This document shows, one piece after another, positions 6,645-13,239 of a stretch of 23,033 nucleotides of DNA. The notes under the pieces are model-generated. The model did not search any database. It worked only from the letters and a program-made list of their open reading frames with translations, and had not been told where the DNA came from. Made by a program: the position numbers and the translations under genes. Each line of letters starts with the position of its first letter. Positions within the stretch are counted from its first letter, which is position 1. Origin of the DNA: Flavobacteriales bacterium. Its GTDB lineage: Bacteria; Bacteroidota; Bacteroidia; Flavobacteriales_E; Vicingaceae. The stretch covers positions 1 through 23,033 of the forward strand of contig JAJCYN010000338.1 in NCBI GenBank assembly GCA_029262915.1, given 5' to 3'.

Positions 6645-8006
6645 TTATGGGAATGTTAACGTCCAACCTTTTGCCCAGTTGGTTCCATCAAAAGCACCAA
6701 TGTATGTTACATTATCATACCAAGTATCTCCAGATGCAATTCCGGTTCCTAAACTTGAACTTGGAACAGGGTTACTTGCAGAAATTCCTGCTGCAGTTGT
6801 ACTTACATTTGTAATACTTGCATGCCCTGATAAATCTACAGCATTATTATCAACGATATTGTTACTCCCAATATTTGAAAGTACAATTCCTGCAAATTTT
6901 AATTCTCCTGCATCCAATCTCGATTTAGAATCTTCTCCTGATGCTAAGTCTTCAATATCGATTCCTTTACCAAAATCGTGAAATACTGAGTTGTGGTATT
7001 CTCCACCAGCATTATCTCTGAATGTTAACGCTCTACTAGAACCATTACCTATATAAGTAGCATTGTAAATCATCGGTGTCGCATAAGGAAGCCCATCTTC
7101 TGGAGAAGTACCTCCATCATGTTCACCACCTCTATCTGAATTGGCATTTTCAATAGCAACCCAAAACTGTCCTCTACCTCTAAAACCTTGGTCATAATCA
7201 TAAGAATCGTCTAATACATTTGAAACTAAAATGTGTTTTAAACTTGGAACACCTCCAAAAAACTCAATACCATCATCTGCATTGGCAACAACTTCAATGT
7301 GGTGAATTGATGTACTTGAACCGACACCACCTAAAGTTAATCCATTGATTTCATTTCCTGCACCAATGTCAGTTCCTCCATGTCGAATAGAAACATAGCA
7401 CATTGAACCTGAATTATCAGCATCATTTGAACCTCCATATGCACCTCTTGGTTCAGAAGTAGGAATTCCCTCAATGTTCTGAGTTGTTGGCACAGTATTT
7501 AAGCTTGCGTCTCCTAGTAATATTACACCACCCCATTGCCCTGTTGTAGTTAACGATACCGACCCATCTAAAGGATCTGCTTCAAAGGTAAATATGATAG
7601 GTTGAGCAGCTGTCCCACAAGCGTTAATCATACCACCTTTAGCAACAATCAATGCCGAGGCATTAGCTCCAGTTCCTGATTTTCCTTTTATTACTGTTCC
7701 AGGTTCTATGGTTAGCGTTTGTCCTGAGTTTACAAAAACAAAACCATCTAATAAGTAAGTATTGTTACTTGTCCAAGTAGCGGTTCCTGTTCCGGATCCG
7801 TTATCTGTAATGGTTATGGTTTCATTGGTTACAGGTGGTATAGTTTTATAAGTACAGGATCCATCATCTTTATCAGCTTCAGGATTGTAATTTTCTGCGG
7901 TTATATCAGTACAACCTTCTTTTTTAGAACACGAAGTGAATACACTTCCAAGTCCAACGGTAATTGCCGTAATTAATAACAAGTTTTTTGTCTTCATTTT
8001 TTTCAT
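6645..8006 (-). CDS. Large exported lipoprotein, putative beta-helix, partner of the receptor
   Basis: 453 residues from the ATG at 8006 (the ATG at 7997 is also possible). A frame extension to a GTG at 8045 is rejected because it overlaps the -7 promoter element. Residues 1-25 are a lipoprotein signal ending in FTSC, so Cys26 should be lipidated. A calcium-binding-like linker follows (CTDITAENYNPEADKDDGSC), seen in many Bacteroidota surface proteins. The rest is rich in Gly, Asn, Ser and Thr with short beta strands (TYLLDGFVFVNSGQTLTIEPGT near the start), like a right-handed beta-helix, and ends GWTLTFP. No type IX secretion sorting domain is visible. Relatives next to TonB-dependent receptors are often mislabelled 'multidrug transporter'; that function is not supported here. 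It is probably an outer-membrane surface protein that binds or presents a substrate for the receptor at 3613-6426. Confidence 0.8.
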   Translation of the reverse strand: MKKMKTKNLLLITAITVGLGSVFTSCSKKEGCTDITAENYNPEADKDDGSCTYKTIPPVTNETITITDNGSGTGTATWTSNNTYLLDGFVFVNSGQTLTIEPGTVIKGKSGTGANASALIVAKGGMINACGTAAQPIIFTFEADPLDGSVSLTTTGQWGGVILLGDASLNTVPTTQNIEGIPTSEPRGAYGGSNDADNSGSMCYVSIRHGGTDIGAGNEINGLTLGGVGSSTSIHHIEVVANADDGIEFFGGVPSLKHILVSNVLDDSYDYDQGFRGRGQFWVAIENANSDRGGEHDGGTSPEDGLPYATPMIYNATYIGNGSSRALTFRDNAGGEYHNSVFHDFGKGIDIEDLASGEDSKSRLDAGELKFAGIVLSNIGSNNIVDNNAVDLSGHASITNVSTTAAGISASNPVPSSSLGTGIASGDTWYDNVTYIGAFDGTNWAKGWTLTFP

Positions 8007-8044
8007 TTTTTTTAATCGTTTAGTTTTATAATTTTTATATGCCA

Positions 8045-8111
8045 CAAAGAAAGGGAGGGTTTATTATTAGATGATGAACTCAATATTATTCTTAATTTAC
8101 TATCATGTTAA
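8045..8111 (-). promoter_or_regulatory. Promoter of the lipoprotein gene with a weak Pho-box
   Basis: The -7 element TTTCTTTG (8052-8045, minus strand) equals that of the receptor gene. One perfect half-site TTAAC lies at 8111-8107, in phase (26 + 33 nt upstream of the -7 start), with ATAAT at 8089-8085. The two other in-phase positions match only 3 of 5 bases. Regulation by the same factor is plausible but weaker than at the other five promoters. Confidence 0.45.
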
Positions 8112-8183
8112 GGGAACATTATGTTTAACGTAAATATTTCATAGAAAAACACAAGCCCTTTGATGATAACACAGATACAACAA

Positions 8184-8232
8184 TTAATTAATGTTTAATT
8201 AACCTCAATAAAATAAGGCTACAGTATTTTTG
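8184..8232 (+). promoter_or_regulatory. Pho-box and promoter of the PhoB-like regulator gene
   Basis: TTAAT (8188) and TTAAC (8199) are 11 nt apart, with a second overlapping TTAAT pair at 8184 and 8195. A perfect -7 element TATTTTTG (8225-8232) starts 26 nt after the 8199 half-site. The ATG at 8252 is 20 nt beyond it. This suggests autoregulation of the regulator. Confidence 0.68.
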
Positions 8233-8251
8233 GCAATAAATAATATTGCAT

Positions 8252-8929
8252 ATGAGTAATGAAAAAATACTATTAGTTGACGATGAAACGGACATTCTTG
8301 AATTTTTAAGCTATAATTTAACCAAAGCGGGTTACGATGTATTTACTTGCACAAGTGGGTTGGAAGCTATAGCCGTTGCTAAGAAGAGTAAACCTGATTT
8401 AATAGTCTTAGATGTAAGCATGCCTGAGATGGACGGTATTGAAACTTGCCAAGAGATAAGAAATACAGAGGGTTTGGAGAGTACATTGATTACATTTTTA
8501 AGTGCTAGAGGTGAAGATTACTCACAAGTTGCAGGATTTGATGCCGGTGCTGATGACTTTATTACCAAACCAATAAAACCTAGATTATTAGTTAGTCGTG
8601 TTAAAGCTATATTAAGGAGAAGGTCAGGAACAGGAGAGATATTAACTAATGAGCAAGAAGGAAGTATAAGAGTTGATAGAGAAAAACACTTGGTTTATAA
8701 AGATAGTCAGGAATACTCTTTACCAAAAAAGGAATTTGAATTACTCTCACTGCTTATTTCAAAACCAGGAAAAGTTTTTACTCGTGATATAATTTTAACA
8801 AGTATATGGGGAGATGATGTGGTGGTCGGAGATAGAACAATCGATGTTCACATTAGGAAGTTGAGGGAGAAATTTGGAGAAAAATTTATAAAAACGATTA
8901 AAGGGGTTGGTTATAAATTTGAACAGTAG
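8252..8929 (+). CDS. phoB: PhoB-like response regulator
   Basis: 225 residues from the ATG at 8252; a TTG two codons upstream is not preferred. The receiver (about 1-120) has all key residues: acidic pair D10-D11 (LLVDDE), phospho-acceptor D54 (VLDVSMPEMDG), S84 at the switch Thr/Ser position and K106 (TKP). A winged-helix DNA-binding domain fills about 135-225 (KKEFELLSLLISKPGKVFTRD, TIDVHIRKLREKFGEKFIKTIKGVGY). This is the canonical copy of the pair with the gene at 2512-3189. Its place in a pst-phoU neighbourhood and the Pho-boxes around it make it the likely phosphate regulator PhoB. The partner kinase PhoR is not in the window. The mobile element begins directly downstream, so a kinase gene may have been separated from it. 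Confidence 0.85.
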   Translation: MSNEKILLVDDETDILEFLSYNLTKAGYDVFTCTSGLEAIAVAKKSKPDLIVLDVSMPEMDGIETCQEIRNTEGLESTLITFLSARGEDYSQVAGFDAGADDFITKPIKPRLLVSRVKAILRRRSGTGEILTNEQEGSIRVDREKHLVYKDSQEYSLPKKEFELLSLLISKPGKVFTRDIILTSIWGDDVVVGDRTIDVHIRKLREKFGEKFIKTIKGVGYKFEQ

Positions 8930-9238
8930 TTTTCTTCTGAGCTATAATTGAAATACCTTCAAACTAAATTTAAGGAATTTACTATACAAATGAAGAACTG
9001 ATATTACTGTATATACTCAAATAAGGTACCTTGAAGGTTAAAGCGATGATATAGATTAAAAATTGTTATTTAACCAATCTCCAACCGTTCACTAAAATGA
9101 CAAGTGATTTAAGAGAAAATTAAGTCGAAACTATTTAGCTGCAAGAGGAATCTCCGCAGGGCGAGAAAGCTCTTTTAAATTTGTGAGGCACGAGCAAACT
9201 TTAAATGTGCTTGAACTTGCGTTGGCTTATTCCAATAT
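8930..9238 (+). other. Gene-free junction between chromosome and mobile element
   Basis: 309 bases between the phoB-like gene and the hsdM stop, likely to hold the left element boundary. It contains inverted arms ACCTTCAA (8955-8962) and TTGAAGGT (9031-9038), a hairpin-like TTTAAATTTG (9174-9183) facing CAAACTTTAAA (9195-9205) that might end hsdM transcription, and a plus-strand open frame from about 9108 (reads NYLAARGISAGRESS near 9129-9173) running into the hsdM 3' end. That frame has no ATG near its beginning. No tRNA gene and no recognised attachment core were seen. Confidence 0.5.
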
Positions 9239-10906
9239 TCAAATTGTTTTTAGCCCTAATTCTTTCAAAAATTTGTTATGTTCCTTAGTTTTCTCTTCAA
9301 TACGTTCATTAATTGAAGCTAAATTTTTATTTACTTCCTTTAAATCAATCTGCACTTCATCTTCTGCTGTACTTACATACCTTGAAATATTCAAATTGTA
9401 ACCATTCTTTTCAATCTCTCCCATTGAAACTCTTCGAGCATAACGTTCAAGTTTCTCTGGACGGTTTTTGTAAGTATCTATTATAGACTGAATATCATTA
9501 GGTTCATTTTTATCGTAAACCCCATCTTTTTTACCGTCTCTTAATTCATTTTGCCTTTTGCCTTTTTTGAAATGCTCACTTGCATTGATGAAAAGTACAT
9601 CATCTTCCTTTTTACATTTCTTTAATATCAGAATACAAACAGGAATTCCAGTTGAATAGAACAGATTAGATGGCAAGCCAATAACTGCATCTATATTATT
9701 ATCTTTTAAAAGCTTGGTCCTAATACGTTCTTCTGCACCGCCACGGAATAATACACCATGAGGTAATATAATTGCCATTGTTCCTTCATTACTCAAGAAA
9801 TGGAAGCCATGCAATAAAAATGCAAAATCTGCTGCTGATTTTGGCGCTAGACCATAACTCTTGAATCGAAAATCTTCTGCAAGGGTATCGTTTGGTTCCC
9901 AACGCAAACTAAATGGAGGATTAGCAACGATCGCATCAAATTCCGTTTTCTTGGATGGATTCATCTCATTTAAAACATCCCATTGGTTTTTTAAAGTGTC
10001 TCCATGAAATATTTCGAATTCGGTGTCTTTCATGCCATGCAACAGCATGTTCATTCTTGCCAAGTTGTACGTAGTAACATTATTCTCTTGTCCGTAGATT
10101 TTGCCTACTGTACCCTTATTGTCCTTAATTCGCTTTCTTACATTCAGCAAAAGGGAACCCGAGCCACATGCCATGTCCAGCACCTTGTCTAGTTTGTTTT
10201 TCTTTCCTGTAGTTGGATCTTGGCTATCTAAGGTTACAATTTCAGAAAGAATGGTAGAAATTTGCTGAGGCGTATAAAACTCACCTGCTTTCTTACCAGA
10301 ACCTGCAGCAAATTTTCCAATCAAATATTCGTATGCATCACCTAAGGTATCAGTATCAGCAGAAAAATCTACAATTCCTTCCGCTATGTTTTGGATAATA
10401 GTACACAGTTTATCATTACGTTCTTTTGGCGTTTTACCTAATTTATCAGAATTCAAATTGATTTCTGAAAACAATCCATGAAAAGTATTGTCAAAGGATT
10501 TGTTTTCTATATAGCGAAACCCACATTCTAGCGTAACTAATAGCTCATCATTTTGGGTACGTGCTAATTCGGTAATGTTGCTCCATAAATGTTGTGGTTG
10601 GATAACATAATGCACCTTTTTACGCATTTGTTTTTCAAATTCTTCGGTATCCTCTTTGTTTTCTTGGTACCAAATTTCTAATGGTGGTGGGACAATGAAG
10701 TCAGGTCGTTTGTCTTTTGATGGGCTTTTAGGATAGTCTCTACCTAATTCTTTTTTTGCTGACTCTTCGTAATTGTGCGATAGGTATCGTAAAAATAAAA
10801 ACGATAGCATGTAGTCACGAAATGAATCTGCATTCATTGATCCGCGAAGATTACTTGCTATATTCCAAAGGGTTTTCCCTAATTTATCTTGATCTGGTTG
10901 TGCCAT
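9239..10906 (-). CDS. hsdM: HsdM, type I restriction-modification DNA methyltransferase subunit
   Basis: 555 residues. It transfers a methyl group from S-adenosylmethionine to the N6 of adenine; with HsdS it modifies, and with HsdS and HsdR it restricts. Seen: N-terminal helical HsdM_N domain (about 1-170), FYTP (about 210-213), AdoMet-binding motif I DMACGSG (244-250) and catalytic motif IV NPPF (329-332), the N6-adenine type. The C-terminal helical tail (about 515-550) fits contact with HsdS. It is the last gene of the operon, 8 nt after the PrrC-like gene. Having hsdM last, after hsdR and hsdS, differs from the common M-S-R order. Length is normal and no frameshift was seen, so the methylase should be active. 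Confidence 0.96.
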   Translation of the reverse strand: MAQPDQDKLGKTLWNIASNLRGSMNADSFRDYMLSFLFLRYLSHNYEESAKKELGRDYPKSPSKDKRPDFIVPPPLEIWYQENKEDTEEFEKQMRKKVHYVIQPQHLWSNITELARTQNDELLVTLECGFRYIENKSFDNTFHGLFSEINLNSDKLGKTPKERNDKLCTIIQNIAEGIVDFSADTDTLGDAYEYLIGKFAAGSGKKAGEFYTPQQISTILSEIVTLDSQDPTTGKKNKLDKVLDMACGSGSLLLNVRKRIKDNKGTVGKIYGQENNVTTYNLARMNMLLHGMKDTEFEIFHGDTLKNQWDVLNEMNPSKKTEFDAIVANPPFSLRWEPNDTLAEDFRFKSYGLAPKSAADFAFLLHGFHFLSNEGTMAIILPHGVLFRGGAEERIRTKLLKDNNIDAVIGLPSNLFYSTGIPVCILILKKCKKEDDVLFINASEHFKKGKRQNELRDGKKDGVYDKNEPNDIQSIIDTYKNRPEKLERYARRVSMGEIEKNGYNLNISRYVSTAEDEVQIDLKEVNKNLASINERIEEKTKEHNKFLKELGLKTI

Positions 10907-10914
10907 AATTTCAA

Positions 10915-11991
10915 TTAAAATTTAAAATTGTATTTCGTAATCAGTTTACCGAACACATCATTGAAAAGTGTTTCTTCTGCTTCTGACATTTCGTTAAATT
11001 GATATTGATAAGCTTGTTTGTGTGAGTGCGCATTTATTTCATCCGCTACTCGATCAACATCTTCATCTTTAATACCAATATCTTTTAGAATTCTTCCTAT
11101 CTTCCTTGAGCCTATAAAAGAGTTAATATTTTCTAATACCTGCCTCAGCAATACCATGTGAAATTTGTAAAGTTGTTTATTTTTTGCTTCTTGTAAGGTC
11201 TGAAGAAGGTGAAGGTGATATAAGAAAACATCACTATTTGTACCTTTAAAACTTAAGTCGCCATCCTTATTTTTTAGAATAACAGTTTTTGTTAGTTTTC
11301 CAACGCCTCCTTTACTATCATCACTCTTAAGCCAAGTTGCAAGAATCGAAAACAAGCCAATATGATGAGTAGAAATGATAATTTTTTCTTTCTTCAAATA
11401 ATTGACTTTTATCAGTTCTAAGATAGACCTAGTTGTAACAAAAATATTGTGTTCATCTAAACTAGAAACAGGGTCGTCTATAAGGATATGGGCATTCTGT
11501 TGATCTGCCCATCCATCAACTTCAAAGAGTGCCAAATAGAAACACCATACGAATATTCTTTCTTCTCCTCGTGATATTTTGATTGGTGATAGAGTTTCTT
11601 CATCTACAAAAAATGTAATAGATTCAATTCCGTCCTCAGGGTTCTTATGTTGATTTATCTTGAAGTCATATTTTGGGGAAAATGGTTCCAACTTTTCTCT
11701 GATCATTTCATCATCTTCTATCAGAAAGCTATGAAACTGATTTAGTTTACTTGGTACTACGGTTAATTTTAAGTCTGCATTTTCATTAGGCTCATCATTA
11801 TCCCAAACAAACAAGTCTTCACTGAATGCGTTAAAATATACACCAGCATGTATCCCTTTATTTTTTGCCTTAGTAAAATCTTTATACGCAACAGATAATC
11901 TTGTTTTCCCAGTTGAGTTAAGAGCATAAATAAGTATGATATTTTCATTTAACCCATTTAATTCTTCTGCTATTTCATTTATTGATGCCAT
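10915..11991 (-). CDS. PrrC-like ABC-ATPase, candidate anticodon nuclease
   Basis: 358 residues. The N-terminal ABC-type ATPase has Walker A ALNSTGKT (23-30), an NAFSEDLFVWDND segment (54-66), a signature-like ISRGEE (139-144), Walker B ILIDDP with D-loop SSLDEH (169-181) and the H-loop STHH (207-210). The C-terminal part (about 255-358) has LLRQVLEN, giving Arg283 and Glu287 in an R-x3-E pair, and later NAHSHKQ with His322/His324. In PrrC, the tRNA-Lys anticodon nuclease, a catalytic Arg-x3-Glu pair is followed by a His about 35-40 residues on, and the gene is embedded in a type I restriction locus. Here it lies 3 nt after hsdS and 8 nt before hsdM. PrrC is kept silent by the restriction complex and is unleashed when a phage blocks restriction. 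The alternative is a restriction-linked ATPase (RloA-type) without nuclease activity. The function is inferred from motifs and context. Confidence 0.75.
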   Translation of the reverse strand: MASINEIAEELNGLNENIILIYALNSTGKTRLSVAYKDFTKAKNKGIHAGVYFNAFSEDLFVWDNDEPNENADLKLTVVPSKLNQFHSFLIEDDEMIREKLEPFSPKYDFKINQHKNPEDGIESITFFVDEETLSPIKISRGEERIFVWCFYLALFEVDGWADQQNAHILIDDPVSSLDEHNIFVTTRSILELIKVNYLKKEKIIISTHHIGLFSILATWLKSDDSKGGVGKLTKTVILKNKDGDLSFKGTNSDVFLYHLHLLQTLQEAKNKQLYKFHMVLLRQVLENINSFIGSRKIGRILKDIGIKDEDVDRVADEINAHSHKQAYQYQFNEMSEAEETLFNDVFGKLITKYNFKF

Positions 11992-11994
11992 ATC

Positions 11995-13239
11995 TTAAAT
12001 CTCAATTTTTGGAAATAAACCTTGTATCAAGCCTTTTTTATGAATTTGCAATCGCTCTATTTTTTCTCTTTGTGCAATAATTAGCTCGCATAAAGCAGAA
12101 AAACAAGAAATTATTTTTTCTGCTTCTTTTTTTGATGGAGGAACCTTAACAATAAGTGTTTTAAAAAAATCAACAACACTTACATTAAGTAACCCGTGAT
12201 CACGGGCCCCTTCTTGAGCTATTTTATCAATTTCCACATTAAAAACGCCTGATTCAAAATAATGCTCAAAATAACTTTTGTTAAAGCCGTCTTGACATTT
12301 AAAACATATATAAAGAGTAGACAGAACTCCTTTATCATATTCTTTTAAGACTTTTATTGCTCCCATAGGATAATCCTTTGAATAACTTTTATTATAAGCA
12401 AATTCTCCTTCCATAATTAAATAATAATTAGTCACATCCTTTGATGCAATTTTCTTATTGAAATACTCTTCCTGATTTATTAAACCCTGTTGAGCAGATA
12501 TGGTTAATAAATTTTGATTGTTTTTAATATTTTTACGTGTTACTCTTTGAAATGCTTGGTTAAAAGGGATTTCATTCCAGTCCTTTGAGCCTTGAAACTC
12601 CGGAAAACGTAAATCTGGTTTGGATTGATGTTCCTGAGGAAACATGTTTCTCATTAAGGCTTTTTCGTGCTTTTTAAGGATAACCAGTTTAGCGTTATGG
12701 GAGGCTATCAATTCATCTAATAATGATAGGCTTGAAGCTATTTTTTGTTGCTCTAGGGCTGAGGGTTTTGGAAGTAAAATCTCAGAAAAATGTTTATAAC
12801 TGACCATTTTCCCATCTCTAATACCTTCTAAGTTTTTATTTAGATGTCGAATAAATAAATCAGTTTTAAAGTAATGTTTAAAAAAAACATCCTCAATCTT
12901 TATTTTCTTTCTAAGTATAGTATATGCAGGACTGCAAATACCCTTGTAAAGGGAATATTCAATTCCTCCTTGAAAAGACCTTAGACTTATTATGAAATCA
13001 CCTATTTCAACAACTTTATAGCTCGCAATACTTTGTTTTGATGCAATAACAGTATAGTTAATCATTTCTCTTGGAACTGCACCTTGATCTTGAGTAATAG
13101 CAAGTACAGGTAAGTCTGAATTATGACTTTTATTTGAAATTGGCTCAAACAACTCATTTCCATATAAATACGCCCACTCTTTATCCTTTGTGAACATAGG
13201 AAAACGTAACTCTGGAAGTATTTTTTTCTTCTTACTCAT
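11995..13239 (-). CDS. hsdS: HsdS, type I restriction-modification specificity subunit
   Basis: 414 residues. It determines the bipartite DNA target of the methylase and restriction complex. There are two target-recognition domains with separating helices. Domain 1 is about 9-160 and opens with LRFPMF and W22. Conserved helix 1 is about 161-203 (EQQKIASSLSLLDELIASH to LMRNMFPQ). Domain 2 is about 209-370 and opens with LRFPEF and W221. Helix 2 is about 371-414 (KEAEKIISCFSALCELIIAQ to GLIQGLFPK). The two halves are parallel repeats in layout, but the recognition parts differ, so the target should be asymmetric. The start overlaps the hsdR stop by 8 nt and the PrrC-like gene begins 3 nt after the stop. 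Length is normal. The target sequence cannot be read from the protein. Confidence 0.95.
   Translation of the reverse strand: MSKKKKILPELRFPMFTKDKEWAYLYGNELFEPISNKSHNSDLPVLAITQDQGAVPREMINYTVIASKQSIASYKVVEIGDFIISLRSFQGGIEYSLYKGICSPAYTILRKKIKIEDVFFKHYFKTDLFIRHLNKNLEGIRDGKMVSYKHFSEILLPKPSALEQQKIASSLSLLDELIASHNAKLVILKKHEKALMRNMFPQEHQSKPDLRFPEFQGSKDWNEIPFNQAFQRVTRKNIKNNQNLLTISAQQGLINQEEYFNKKIASKDVTNYYLIMEGEFAYNKSYSKDYPMGAIKVLKEYDKGVLSTLYICFKCQDGFNKSYFEHYFESGVFNVEIDKIAQEGARDHGLLNVSVVDFFKTLIVKVPPSKKEAEKIISCFSALCELIIAQREKIERLQIHKKGLIQGLFPKIEI
12602..13215 (-). repeat. 17-bp near-identical direct repeat inside hsdS
   Basis: GGAAAACGTAAATCTGG (12602-12618) and GGAAAACGTAACTCTGG (13199-13215), written on the plus strand, differ at one base. 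They are 597 nt apart, which is 199 codons and therefore in frame. They encode the LRFPxF starts of the two recognition domains, and recombination between them could exchange or delete a domain. Confidence 0.8.

Noticed and set aside
6679..6981. Plus-strand open frame of 100 codons.
   Set aside because: It is the antisense of the lipoprotein gene, which has a signal peptide and coherent domains; there is no promoter for the plus frame.
6645..8006. Type IX secretion target domain at the lipoprotein C-terminus.
   Set aside because: The end GWTLTFP lacks the usual conserved sorting-domain motifs, and a lipobox explains its surface location.
8007..8045. Upstream GTG extension of the lipoprotein gene.
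   Set aside because: It would start inside the -7 element TTTCTTTG, and the added residues push the signal peptide inward.
9003..9015. ATTACTGTATATA as another ACTGTA operator near the left border.
   Set aside because: It has only one arm with the core and no paired TACAGT, so chance in AT-rich DNA is likely.
8955..9038. Inverted arms ACCTTCAA and TTGAAGGT as a terminator or transposon end.
   Set aside because: The arms are 68 nt apart, there is no T run, no target duplication and no transposase. Kept only as part of the junction description.
9121..9238. A possible structured RNA or integron attC site in the relatively GC-rich stretch before hsdM.
   Set aside because: No attC core pair could be matched, and no tRNA or riboswitch fold was seen.
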